Shown here one piece after another: positions 27,494 through 40,084 of a stretch of 64,000 nucleotides of DNA; the stretch's first letter is position 1, and every line of letters starts with the position of its first letter. The stretch spans positions 1 to 64,000 of the forward strand of contig JAWKNL010000018.1 in NCBI GenBank assembly GCA_041391725.1, in the 5' to 3' direction. This stretch comes from JAGQVA01 sp041391725 (lineage in GTDB: Bacteria; Bacteroidota; Bacteroidia; J057). The translations under genes were made by a program, and so were the position numbers. The notes beneath the pieces were generated by a model that saw only the letters and a program-made list of their open reading frames with translations, was not told the origin of the DNA and ran no database searches.

Positions 27494-27556
27494 ACGTATG
27501 AAATGCTGTAGATTCCCTCTGTGGAATATATAATTAATTCCTAATTCCTGACCCTT

Positions 27557-28399
27557 TTGCATACTCATAATCCCCTTTCCGCACGCCTTCTCTCACTGAT
27601 TCTGTTAACAGGATTACTTCCATCCACCGTTGTTGCCCAGAGAATCAAAGAATACCTCGGAGATGAAAGTGTGATGTATGCAGAGACAAAACAGGTCAAT
27701 CAGTTTTTCCGCCGCTTCAACGGGGAAGAAGCCCTTGACGGCAACCGCTATTACCCCGGTGACAGCCTCTACCACAATCCCAAACTCCGGCACGATTACC
27801 TGGAAATTCTTTTCGACGAGCAAAACCCGTCCATTACCCCGTCAATGAAGTCAAAGTTTATCAGTTCAGTTCGCAACAAATATCTCAATTTCCATGGCGG
27901 CGAATGGTTTGCAGAAGTTACCACGACTTTTTTGTACAATGGGAGGGAAATGCCTGTTACGCTTTTTCTGAAAATTGAAGAAGCACAGGTAGGCTCCAAA
28001 TGGGTATTCACCAATGTCTATTTTCAGCCCTTTAGTCAGGTTTTTGAACCCCGGGCCGAAAGCGGCAACGCACCGCCGTTTATCCACCCCCTTAGCCACG
28101 AACTCGATTTTATGAACCTCATAAAAATTTTCAGAAAAGAGGAAAACGTAGAAAAATACGCCGAAAATGGATATTCGCCCGACTACCTCACTCTCTTTCT
28201 TTATGAACTAAAACGGGGTAATCTGACGTTTCAAACCGTAAAAAAAGTAAAATTTCACTTTTTTCAGATCGATGGATGGTACTTTGAACTTTCAGAGTTT
28301 ATGCGATCCGGTTATAACCGAGGATGGCTGATCTCACAAATGACCGAGGTTCCACCCGGGAAAAAAGACATTCTACTTAAATATATCTATCATCAGTGA
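27557..28399 (+). CDS. Exported protein of unknown function, TTG start
   Basis: 280 residues. The only start that keeps the signal peptide (LLSLILLTGLLPSTVVAQ) is TTG at 27557; no in-frame ATG lies upstream. The mature protein begins RIKEYLGDESVMYAETKQVNQF and has a central strand-rich region (WFAEVTTTFLYNGREMPVTL) and a C-terminal helical part. Its TGA overlaps the ATG of the leucine-rich-repeat gene (TGATG), so the two are probably translated together and may work together. No known domain recognised. Confidence 0.65.
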   Translation: MHTHNPLSARLLSLILLTGLLPSTVVAQRIKEYLGDESVMYAETKQVNQFFRRFNGEEALDGNRYYPGDSLYHNPKLRHDYLEILFDEQNPSITPSMKSKFISSVRNKYLNFHGGEWFAEVTTTFLYNGREMPVTLFLKIEEAQVGSKWVFTNVYFQPFSQVFEPRAESGNAPPFIHPLSHELDFMNLIKIFRKEENVEKYAENGYSPDYLTLFLYELKRGNLTFQTVKKVKFHFFQIDGWYFELSEFMRSGYNRGWLISQMTEVPPGKKDILLKYIYHQ

Positions 28400-30999
28400 T
28401 GAAAAAACTGCAATTGGCTCTGGCTTTTATTTTATTGTTTACAGGATATCCCACGCTTCATGCTCAGATATCTTCTCCCGATACGACATCCATTTCCGCA
28501 TATAAACAGCAGGTAAGGCAACTGATTTCCTTTCTTCAGTTTACCTTCAATGCCATAGGCGATTCTACGGCTTCCGCCCGCGAAAAGGAAATTATTATCA
28601 CCCAGAGTTATCTCAAAATCTTCCGCGACCCCGAAGTTCAGATCGAAGATGACCTGGCCGAATATAGATCTACGGTTACCAATAAAAATGTACAGGCTTA
28701 TCTCAAGGACATCGACTTTTTTTTCCGGTATGTTTCCTTTGAGTTTCTTATTAATGAAGTAAGCCACGAAATAAATGAATCCGGCGGCCTGTATTTCCAG
28801 GCAAAAATGGACCGGGTACTTCGCGGTGTCACTTTTGATGGCGACAGCGTCTATCACGTTCAGCCCCGTGTGGTCGAAATCAATCTGGATCCTGATTCAA
28901 GAATATTAAAGATCGCCAGCATTTATACTACCCGTCTTTCCGAGCAGGAAGACCTCACCAACTGGTGGAACCAGCTTCCGTTTGACTGGCAGGCCATTTT
29001 CGCTAAGGATATTTCGGTGAATGATACCCTGACGATGGCCGATGTGCTTTCCCTTCAGGATTCGCTGCGAATCGGCGATACCTTGTTTATCGGTTCAACG
29101 CCTGTTAGCCTCAATTCTGCCCTCATATTTACGGATCTGAAGCGGATTATGCAGTCAGAGAAAATCGACCTTTCGTATAACCCTTCCATTACCGATCTGG
29201 AGCCACTTGGCAAACTTACCCGCCTTCGCGAGGTTTATATATCCGGTACTGCTATCCGCGACCTTACCCCTTTGCGCAATCTCACCCGACTCGAAGTGCT
29301 GAAATGCGACAATACCCTGGTTTCAGATTTTTCTCCTATGCGTTATGCGATCAGCCTCAGGGAAATATTTGCAGGGAACACCCGCTTACGCGATCTCTCC
29401 CCGTTTGTTTATTTTTCACAACTTACCCGGCTGGATATTCAGGGCAGCATGGTAGATGATCTACAGCCACTGGCCGGACTTTCGTCCCTTCAGGCTGTTT
29501 ATATTCAGAAAACTCCGGTATCCTCACTTGCGCCCCTTACCCGGCTTCATGGGCTGGAAATCGTCGATTTTTCTGAGACAGGGGTTTCTGATCTCGAACC
29601 GCTCAGAGGTAAAACAAAACTCCATACAGTCTTTTTTGAAAAGACCGCAGTTTCTGATCTGAAGCCGCTTTCAGGTGCGGTTTCCCTCCGACTGATTTTT
29701 GCAGACAACTCAGGACTGGTTTCGCTGGAGCCATTGAATTCTCTTTCCGGACTTCGCAAGGTATATTGTGACCATACAGATGTTTCGCGTGAGTCGGCCA
29801 GCCGCTTTATGCGGCAGCACCCTGGAAGCCTGGTCGTTTATGCTTCTGCAACCCTGCAGGACTGGTGGGAAAAGCTGGATAGCGCGTGGAAAAATATTTT
29901 TGCTGCCAGCGTTGAGTTGAGCGAAAACCCCGACAGGGAACAACTGCATCAGGTCGCAGGCATCAGCCGTATTGATATCAATTCTCACCCTACTATTCAG
30001 AATCTGGAGCCGCTGAGTATGCTTACCAATTCGGAAGAATTGCATTGCGCCTATATTCCGGTAGAGAGCTTTGACCCGATCGCAGATTTGGTACAGTTGA
30101 AAGTGCTTGATTGCAGCCATACGCAACTTGAGAATACCGCACCACTGCGTTTCCTGACACAGCTTACAGACCTCAATTGTGCCCATACCCGGATTGATTC
30201 CCTCAATGATTTTGCCGGACTGTCTCACCTCGAATGGCTGGATATTGAAAAAACCAGCGTGAAGAGCCTTTCTCCTCTGGATGAGCTTTCCAAATTAAAA
30301 GAGATTTACTGCGATTCGACTGGAGTGGATGTAGCCGAAGCCCGGCGCTTTCTCAGCTACCGCAGCGATTGCCTGGTGATATTTGAATCGGAAAAACTGG
30401 AACAATGGTGGGAAGGCTTGTCGCAAGCCTGGCAGACGATCATCCGAAGCCATGTACGCCTTGATCCTACGCCTGACAGAGAGCAGTTGCATCAGATTAT
30501 TTCGCTTGAGGGCATATCTGTGGTGGATAATCAGCGAATTACAGATCTAAAGCCACTGGAGGAGTTTCTGCGGCTAAACCAACTTAAAATTACCAACACC
30601 GGTGTTTCCAGTCTTGATCCGCTGGCAAGGCTCACCTCACTGAAGGTTTTGGACTGCTCTCTGAACCCGGTAGAGAGCCTTTTACCGCTTTCCGACCTGA
30701 AAAACCTAACCTACCTTGATGTGGAAAATACACCTGTGAGTACACTCGATCCGCTCACTGCACTGGTAAAACTGGAAGAACTGATTTGTGCGGGAACTCA
30801 GATACGGGATTTGAAGGCGCTTTCAGGTATGATAAATCTGAAGCGGCTCGATTGCTCCAATACAGATATTCGCAAACTGACCGAATTGGATGGGGTTTTT
30901 TCCCTGGTTTCTATAAAATGTTTTAATACCCGGTTGAACCAGAAAAAGGTCGATTCCTTTGCAGAAATGCACAAAGGGTGTGAGGTGATTTTCTACTGA
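28399..30999 (+). CDS. Large exported leucine-rich-repeat protein with three WW-headed modules
   Basis: About 866 residues, signal peptide ending TLHAQ. An N-terminal ~160-residue domain (QVRQLISFLQFTFNAIGD) is followed by three repeats of a unit that opens with a double Trp: NWWNQLPFDWQ near residue 188, DWWEKLDSAWKNIF near 488 and QWWEGLSQAWQTII near 669. Each continues into 22-residue leucine-rich repeats of the internalin/SDS22 kind (LTRLREVYISGTAIRDLTPL); the second and third share PDREQLHQ. LRR curves like this usually bind proteins. There is no C-terminal sorting domain or transmembrane anchor, so its final location is unclear. It overlaps the preceding gene by one base. Confidence 0.85.
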   Translation: MKKLQLALAFILLFTGYPTLHAQISSPDTTSISAYKQQVRQLISFLQFTFNAIGDSTASAREKEIIITQSYLKIFRDPEVQIEDDLAEYRSTVTNKNVQAYLKDIDFFFRYVSFEFLINEVSHEINESGGLYFQAKMDRVLRGVTFDGDSVYHVQPRVVEINLDPDSRILKIASIYTTRLSEQEDLTNWWNQLPFDWQAIFAKDISVNDTLTMADVLSLQDSLRIGDTLFIGSTPVSLNSALIFTDLKRIMQSEKIDLSYNPSITDLEPLGKLTRLREVYISGTAIRDLTPLRNLTRLEVLKCDNTLVSDFSPMRYAISLREIFAGNTRLRDLSPFVYFSQLTRLDIQGSMVDDLQPLAGLSSLQAVYIQKTPVSSLAPLTRLHGLEIVDFSETGVSDLEPLRGKTKLHTVFFEKTAVSDLKPLSGAVSLRLIFADNSGLVSLEPLNSLSGLRKVYCDHTDVSRESASRFMRQHPGSLVVYASATLQDWWEKLDSAWKNIFAASVELSENPDREQLHQVAGISRIDINSHPTIQNLEPLSMLTNSEELHCAYIPVESFDPIADLVQLKVLDCSHTQLENTAPLRFLTQLTDLNCAHTRIDSLNDFAGLSHLEWLDIEKTSVKSLSPLDELSKLKEIYCDSTGVDVAEARRFLSYRSDCLVIFESEKLEQWWEGLSQAWQTIIRSHVRLDPTPDREQLHQIISLEGISVVDNQRITDLKPLEEFLRLNQLKITNTGVSSLDPLARLTSLKVLDCSLNPVESLLPLSDLKNLTYLDVENTPVSTLDPLTALVKLEELICAGTQIRDLKALSGMINLKRLDCSNTDIRKLTELDGVFSLVSIKCFNTRLNQKKVDSFAEMHKGCEVIFY

Positions 31000-31073
31000 A
31001 AAAATATCTGAAACTATTTTTCGCTGATTATCAAATGGTTCCCCGAAATGTGGAAAACTATATGAGGGACGGA

Positions 31074-31105
31074 TTTGGAGAATGAAAATACCCGTTGTAC
31101 CTTTG
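31074..31105 (+). promoter_or_regulatory. rRNA operon promoter P1
   Basis: TTTG at 31074-31077, a 20-base spacer, then TACCTTTG at 31098-31105: an exact match to the Bacteroidota -33/-7 consensus TTTG...TAnnTTTG. Transcription would begin near 31112. Confidence 0.75.
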
Positions 31106-31255
31106 TCATCCCTTCAATCAGCAAGGGTAAGTTTTTTCAAAACAGAGTAAGTTTAGCAATTATCCCTGGGAAAAAAAAGCCCGACGTGTGAACGGTTGTA
31201 ATTGCGGCCTAAACAGTCTGAAAACAAACTTTTTTAGAAATTTTTTCATAAAAAG

Positions 31256-31286
31256 TTTGCAGTTACAAAAACTCCTCTTACCTTTG
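31256..31286 (+). promoter_or_regulatory. rRNA operon promoter P2
   Basis: TTTG at 31256-31259, a 19-base spacer, and TACCTTTG at 31279-31286, the same -7 octamer as P1. An A/T-rich stretch (31225-31255) precedes it, like an UP element. Confidence 0.8.
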
Positions 31287-31544
31287 CGAGGCTTTTTTGA
31301 GGAGGTAAGAAAATCGGGGGATATGAGGGGTTGAGATGAGGGGGGGGTGATGGTAAGTGGGTGCAGGGAATGAGTACAATAGAGAAGAGAAAAGATATTC
31401 TTGATAGCGGGGAAGAGAAGTGGGGAGATAAGAAGAGTTCATTGAAATACGGATGCAGAACAGAGTTACGAGTAAGGTTACGAAAGTAATGAACAAGTAA
31501 TGAAAAGCCAAGAGTCTGGGCATTTTGAAGTCGTAGATACAAAT
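31287..31544 (+). other. rRNA leader region
   Basis: Purine-rich transcribed leader between P2 and 16S with no coding potential. GTTCATTGAA at 31437-31446 resembles the boxA-type antitermination element; a similar word occurs before 23S at 33418. Confidence 0.5.
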
Positions 31545-33060
<1,516 letters not shown>

Positions 33061-33199
33061 TAGAGAAAGACAGGACAAAGTGTTGAGATGATTGGTGGTT
33101 CTGCATCACGTATTTTATATTAAGGGAAAACCTGCGGGGGAGCTTAGTTCAGTAAGAGGGGGAGGGAGAGAGGACGTAGGCGAACGGAACTAACTAAAG

Positions 33200-33273
33200 G
33201 GGCTTGTAGCTCAGGTGGTTAGAGCGCTACACTGATAATGTAGAGGTCCGTGGTTCGAGTCCACGCAGGCCCA
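33200..33273 (+). tRNA. tRNA-Ile(GAT)
   Basis: Full cloverleaf in the 16S-23S spacer: acceptor GGGCTTG pairs with CAGGCCC, anticodon stem CTACA/TGTAG, anticodon GAT at 33234-33236, TTCGAGT in the T loop. No CCA is encoded. Confidence 0.95.
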
Positions 33274-33307
33274 CACCGGAGGGCAGCGGAAGTTGTTCGT
33301 AGGTGCG

Positions 33308-33384
33308 GGGGGATTAGCTCAGATGGCTAGAGCACCTGCTTTGCAAGCAGGGGGTCGTCGGTTCGAATCCGACATTCTCCACCA
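33308..33384 (+). tRNA. tRNA-Ala(TGC)
   Basis: Cloverleaf with anticodon TGC at 33342-33344, anticodon stem CCTGC/GCAGG, T loop TTCGAAT and an encoded CCA at 33382-33384. Ile-Ala is the usual tRNA pair of bacterial rRNA spacers. Confidence 0.95.
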
Positions 33385-33417
33385 ATTAGTATTGACCCGT
33401 TGGGGTGATGCTAAGAA

Positions 33418-33433
33418 GTTATTTGACATATTG
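33418..33433 (+). promoter_or_regulatory. boxA-like antitermination element before 23S
   Basis: GTTATTTGACATATTG resembles the GTTCTTTGACATATTG element I recall from Bacteroidota rRNA spacers. It lies between tRNA-Ala and 23S, a common place for boxA. Confidence 0.4.
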
Positions 33434-33492
33434 TAAGTTAGAGATAAAGTAGCGACGCTACCCTGTCGGGCGACCGATGGGGTAAGAGTTAG

Positions 33493-36352
<2,860 letters not shown>

Positions 36353-36488
36353 CGCTCTGTACTGCTTCGCCAAAATGAAACAGGACACAGAGTACTCCCG
36401 TTGCTATTTTATCTTACAATATGTCGAACTTATACCCAAAAGGAGGCCGGATCGGGAACCAGCATAACTACTCCTTTTGAAAACCTTT

Positions 36489-36600
36489 TAGGTGTCCATA
36501 GCGTGGGGGTCCACCTCTTCCCTTCCCGAACAGAGTAGTTAAGCCCCACTGCGCCGATGGTACTGCGGTAAAACGTGGGAGAGTAGGTCGACGCCACCCT
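36489..36600 (+). rRNA. rrf: 5S ribosomal RNA
   Basis: Contains CCATAGCGTGGGGGTCCAC, the loop-B segment CCCGAACAGAGTAGTTAAGC, CGCCGATGGTACTGC and the 3' GGGAGAGTAGGTCGACGCCA. The terminal stem GGTG/CACC closes the molecule. Ends are approximate. Confidence 0.93.
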
Positions 36601-36604
36601 TTTC

Positions 36605-36634
36605 GGGCTGTCCTCACGGACAGCCCTTTTTTTT
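36605..36634 (+). terminator. rRNA operon terminator
   Basis: A perfect nine-base stem GGGCTGTCC/GGACAGCCC (36605-36613 and 36618-36626) with TCAC loop, then eight Ts. It lies directly after 5S. Confidence 0.95.
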
Positions 36635-36689
36635 ATTCCCCCCCTCGGTTTTTTGTCGTACATTTACCTGAAACACATTTCGCTGCTAT

Positions 36690-38027
36690 ATGCCGAAAAG
36701 AAAAGCCGCAAAAAAAATCTATGTCCTGGATACTTCTGTTATTCTTTATGACAATCAGGCCATTACCCACTTTCAGGACAACGATATCGCAATCCCTATT
36801 ACGGTTCTGGAAGAGCTCGACGACTTCAAACAGGGAAATACCACCAAAAACTTCGAAGCCAGAGAATTTATCCGCTATATAGACAAACTCTCCGGCAAAT
36901 TTACCCTTCAGGACTGGATTCCTATTGCCGGCCCTGAACTCGGCCACTTCAAAGTGCTTATGTCCCATCAGCCTCAATCACTCGATGCTGAAAGCGTATT
37001 TGACCACTCCAAACCCGATCATAAAATCCTCAATTCCGCGATCGCCCTTCAGGAAGAAGAAAAAAACAGCCGGGTGATTCTTGTTACCAAAGATATCAAC
37101 CTCCGCCTGAAAGCTAAGGCGCTGAACCTTCCCGCAGAAGATTATGAAACAGGCAAAATCAAGGACGTAGGCAACCTCTACACAGGTAAATCACTCAGGG
37201 AAAAAGTATCAGATGAAATAATTAACCGCATATTTCAGGAAAATGCCATCCCCTCACAGGTGCTTTTTTCTGAGAAACCAGTAGAAAACCACTATTTTAT
37301 CCTGCGCAACGGGGTGCACTCCCTGCTCGCTTATCACAATCCCTTCAAAGAGATGTTGGAGCGGATCGATAAGCAGTCCGCCTATGGTATCACGCCCAAA
37401 AATGCCGAACAGACATTTGCCCTCCATGCCATCATGAACCCCGATATCAAACTTGTAACGATTCAGGGAGTTGCCGGAACAGGAAAAACCCTCCTGGCCC
37501 TCGCCGGAGCATTGGAACAAAGAAGAGACTACCGGCAGATTCTCATCGCCAGGCCGGTGATTCCCCTTGGCAATAAAGATATCGGCGCGCTGCCAGGAGA
37601 CATTAAAGAAAAACTAAACCCTTATATGGAACCCCTCTGGGACAACCTGAAGTTTATCAAAAATCAGTTTCCTCCTTCTGATAAACGTTTTAAACAGGTT
37701 GAATCCATGGTTGAGGAAGAAAAAATTGTCATTACACCCATGGCCTATATCCGGGGCAGGAGCCTTTCAAAGGTGATTTTTATTGTGGATGAAGCACAAA
37801 ATCTCACGCCGCACGAAGTGAAAACAATTATTACACGGGCCGGTGAAAATACCAAGCTGATTTTTACCGGCGATATTAATCAGATTGATACCCCTTATCT
37901 GGATGCACAGAGCAATGGATTGTCTTATATGATCGACAAACTGCGGGGACAAAAACTGTTTGCCCATATCACCCTTGAAAAGGGCGAAAGATCAGAACTG
38001 GCAAACCTGGCCAATCAATTGCTTTGA
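36690..38027 (+). CDS. PhoH family ATPase with N-terminal PIN domain (PhoH2/YlaK type)
   Basis: 445 residues. An N-terminal PIN nuclease domain (KKIYVLDTSVILYDNQA and ITVLEELDDFKQG, residues ~6-48, with conserved acids) is joined to a PhoH P-loop domain: Walker A GVAGTGKT with Lys266 and Walker B VIFIVDEAQNL near 361, then FTGDINQID. PIN-PhoH proteins are described as RNA helicases with RNase activity, sometimes acting as toxins, but no partner antitoxin gene precedes it. It follows the rRNA terminator as a separate unit. The DnaA-box cluster begins four bases after its stop. Confidence 0.93.
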   Translation: MPKRKAAKKIYVLDTSVILYDNQAITHFQDNDIAIPITVLEELDDFKQGNTTKNFEAREFIRYIDKLSGKFTLQDWIPIAGPELGHFKVLMSHQPQSLDAESVFDHSKPDHKILNSAIALQEEEKNSRVILVTKDINLRLKAKALNLPAEDYETGKIKDVGNLYTGKSLREKVSDEIINRIFQENAIPSQVLFSEKPVENHYFILRNGVHSLLAYHNPFKEMLERIDKQSAYGITPKNAEQTFALHAIMNPDIKLVTIQGVAGTGKTLLALAGALEQRRDYRQILIARPVIPLGNKDIGALPGDIKEKLNPYMEPLWDNLKFIKNQFPPSDKRFKQVESMVEEEKIVITPMAYIRGRSLSKVIFIVDEAQNLTPHEVKTIITRAGENTKLIFTGDINQIDTPYLDAQSNGLSYMIDKLRGQKLFAHITLEKGERSELANLANQLL

Positions 38028-38030
38028 GAT

Positions 38031-38073
38031 TTGTCCACAGTGTGGACAAATCCTGTGGATAAGTTGTGGAAAA
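38031..38073. other. Cluster of four DnaA boxes (candidate replication origin or DnaA-binding locus)
   Basis: Relative to the consensus TTATCCACA: 38031-38039 TTGTCCACA (8/9), 38041-38049 TGTGGACAA (8/9, inverted), 38054-38062 TGTGGATAA (9/9, inverted), 38065-38073 TGTGGAAAA (8/9, inverted). Spacings are 10, 13 and 11 bases. The first two form a 12-base-arm palindrome (38028-38052) around one unpaired base. A T/A-rich stretch follows (38080-38160). Against an origin here: the rRNA operon just to the left would be transcribed toward it. Confidence 0.6.
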
Positions 38074-38082
38074 GTGCAAATC

Positions 38083-38111
38083 TTGTTTATAAGTAAAGCG
38101 AAAAATATTTG
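38083..38111 (+). promoter_or_regulatory. Predicted promoter of the hairpin-rich non-coding region
   Basis: TTG at 38083-38085, 18-base spacer, AATATTTG at 38104-38111, close to the TTG...TAnnTTTG form at the rRNA promoters. The last DnaA box ends ten bases before it. Confidence 0.45.
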
Positions 38112-38117
38112 TATTCT

Positions 38118-38656
38118 CTCCTGTAACAAGCGATATTAGATTCATCAAGTGAGAGATAAAAGACAGGTTACAGAAACCAAACCCAATGGGGATCGCGTGT
38201 AAAAACAAAGTTTCCGGGTAGTTCTCTAAATTAAGTGTAAGCCGAAAAGGAGAAGATTCCAGGTGAAATCCATGGGATGGTATAGTTGATAAGTGCTTTC
38301 GCACCCATCGGTTATACGATACGGCAGTGCAATGCTGAAAGGCAGCGCTGACTGGTATTAATCTGAAATCGTTTCGCCGGATGCAGGGATTTGTAAAGGT
38401 CTCATAAGGTAAACCGGGAATAGTCCACGGACAAACCAGGTACCGCATCCAAAAAAAACCGGGCTTTCAGGAAGAGCCGACCTCGCAAGAGGGCTTCAGT
38501 GCATGGCAATTCCGGATCGTTCGCCCCAAACCGGACTCGAAAGAGCTTTGGCGCCAGGCTGTCTCATAACGGTAACTTGAGGTTGCCAGTATCTTACGGG
38601 AACTGTCAACGAAGCGGGAGCACTTTCCAAAAGATTGCGCTCCCGCTTCTGCTTTT
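38118..38656 (+). ncRNA. Candidate structured non-coding RNA, family not recognised
   Basis: About 540 bases with no plausible protein in any frame but many exact hairpins. They are: an 11-bp stem 38280-38290/38307-38317 with an inner GTGC-TTTC-GCAC; CAGTGC/GCGCTG 38325-38330/38345-38350 with inner TGC/GCA; a long-range GGATGC/GCATCC 38379-38384/38445-38450; CCTC-GCAA-GAGG at 38481-38492; CCAAA/TTTGG 38526-38530/38547-38551 with inner CTC-GAAA-GAG; and GGTAAC/GTTGCC 38571-38576/38582-38587. GNRA loops are typical of folded RNA. A promoter lies upstream and a terminator hairpin ends it. The RNase P motif GAGGAAAGTCC and the tRNA-like ends of tmRNA are absent. The 5' end is inferred from the promoter. 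Confidence 0.5.
38611..38656 (+). terminator. Terminator at the end of the candidate RNA
   Basis: Perfect 11-base arms GAAGCGGGAGC (38611-38621) and 38639-38649, 17-base loop, then TGCTTTT. The T-run lies on the plus-strand side, so it serves the plus-strand RNA rather than the minus-strand gene to its right. Confidence 0.7.
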
Positions 38657-38700
38657 AATAACCCCATATAAGATTGAAACTTTTATGCCGGATGTAGCGG

Positions 38701-39804
38701 TTAAAACCCCGGACTCTGCTTGCCCAACGTTTTCATATAATCAATATCCCGACCGATGGTGTGGATACTTCCGCCAGTTTGTTTTGCGATTTTGATATAG
38801 TCCGGATGTACCGCACTTCCTCTCTTAAGGTCGCAAATGATAATTCTGACAGGCTTATCTATCTTATCGAGCAATTCTATATCTCTTACCGCACTCTTGT
38901 TATCGGCAATCAGGATGATTTCGTCAAAATGGTCGAGATACTGAATGCCTGTCAGCACCGCTTCGAGGTCATTTTCAGGTGAATCTCCTCCATTGCCTTT
39001 TTTCATCACATACTCCATCGTGGAAACAATCTCTTCAAGTTCGCCGGTTTTGGAGCGATAGACACCGCCGGTACGCCCGGGTTTTTTCTGCCAGGTCTTT
39101 TTATTATTTCCATCATTGAAAAACACAAAATGCCGCACTTTGGGGTCGCCGTGCTCTACATTCAGTTTATACCACAGGACCAGTTGTGCTCCAAATTTGT
39201 ACATAGAACCCGTCCAGTCCATCACAACCAACATATTATCCCATTGCGGATTTCTGTCCATGACTCTGAAAACGGTTGAATCACGGGAAATAGCCTTTCC
39301 GGCAATCAGATCCTTCAACTGATCCGGCGTTTCAATATCATCAAGCACCTGCGCCTTTCGCGGTCTGTACTTGATCACAAATCCATGGAAATATTTTTTT
39401 GCTTCTTCTTCTGTGACACATTGTGTCTGGAGAACCATATTCCATCGAATGGAAGGCGATTGGAGCGAAGAATCGAGACCAAAAAGCGTGATCAGCCGGT
39501 CGTTGAGCAACTGATAGTAGTTGGTGCGCCATTCTTCAATATTTTTGGGGTATTTGGTAAAAACAAGGTCAATTTCATACGCCTGATTTTGCTTTGAAAG
39601 CGCCTGCCATTCGTCTGCATTCACTACCTCAAACCGGGCATATTCCATCCGAAGTGCTACCTGAGGCGTATATTCCGCAAAAGTGTAAAACGGAACCTCA
39701 TAGGTATTCCATTGAATATTGTCATACACAATCCTGTCATCTGCCAGTGCCGGAGCAGAAAAGAGCAGTAGTATGACTGAAAATATGACGTAAGTTTTCT
39801 TCAT
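38701..39804 (-). CDS. Exported von Willebrand factor A-like protein
   Basis: About 367 residues. The start at 39804 (MKKTYVIFSVILLLFSAPALA) gives a standard signal peptide; the frame runs six codons further upstream. The C-terminal half resembles a vWA fold: MLVVMDWTGSMYKFG holds a D-x-T-G-S variant of the metal-binding DxSxS motif, GNGGDSPENDLEAVL a second loop, and FDEIILIADN the following strand. The N-terminal half (YTPQVALRMEYARFEVVNADEW) is not recognised. vWA domains usually mediate metal-dependent protein contacts. It stands alone, between the candidate RNA and a ~280-base A/T-rich gap with nothing else recognisable. Confidence 0.7.
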   Translation of the reverse strand: MKKTYVIFSVILLLFSAPALADDRIVYDNIQWNTYEVPFYTFAEYTPQVALRMEYARFEVVNADEWQALSKQNQAYEIDLVFTKYPKNIEEWRTNYYQLLNDRLITLFGLDSSLQSPSIRWNMVLQTQCVTEEEAKKYFHGFVIKYRPRKAQVLDDIETPDQLKDLIAGKAISRDSTVFRVMDRNPQWDNMLVVMDWTGSMYKFGAQLVLWYKLNVEHGDPKVRHFVFFNDGNNKKTWQKKPGRTGGVYRSKTGELEEIVSTMEYVMKKGNGGDSPENDLEAVLTGIQYLDHFDEIILIADNKSAVRDIELLDKIDKPVRIIICDLKRGSAVHPDYIKIAKQTGGSIHTIGRDIDYMKTLGKQSPGF

Positions 39805-40084
39805 GATCTGTTTGAAAGGCAAAACTTGTTTCTCTAAAAGAATATTTATACCTCACGCAGAATTCACAGGTTTGTTCGGGTACTTACAGGTAAAACGAAA
39901 ATCATTCAAAATCATTATTTAATTAATGGAAAATACAAAATCTGTGATTCATTGTCAATAGTTCCTTTTCTGGTTATTTATCGGATGTACTGAGTACCCC
40001 CTCCGATATATAATTTTAGTTAATTTTATATACTTTTTAAGACCATAAACACATATTTTCTAACGATAAGAACCGACTGGGAAG

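Noticed and set aside
38028..38052. Palindrome after phoH as its transcription terminator
   Set aside because: No T-run follows either arm; the symmetry comes from two inverted DnaA boxes.
37969..38448. 159-codon minus-strand frame across the DnaA boxes and hairpin region
   Set aside because: Overlaps phoH and runs through the paired stems; composition is unlike a protein and no start context is seen.
38118..38656. RNase P RNA, tmRNA, or group I intron as identity of the hairpin-rich region
   Set aside because: ACAGAAACC at 38170 and AATAGTCC at 38419 recall RNase P and group I core words, but the obligatory GAGGAAAGTCC of RNase P, the tRNA-like end of tmRNA and the rest of the intron core are missing.
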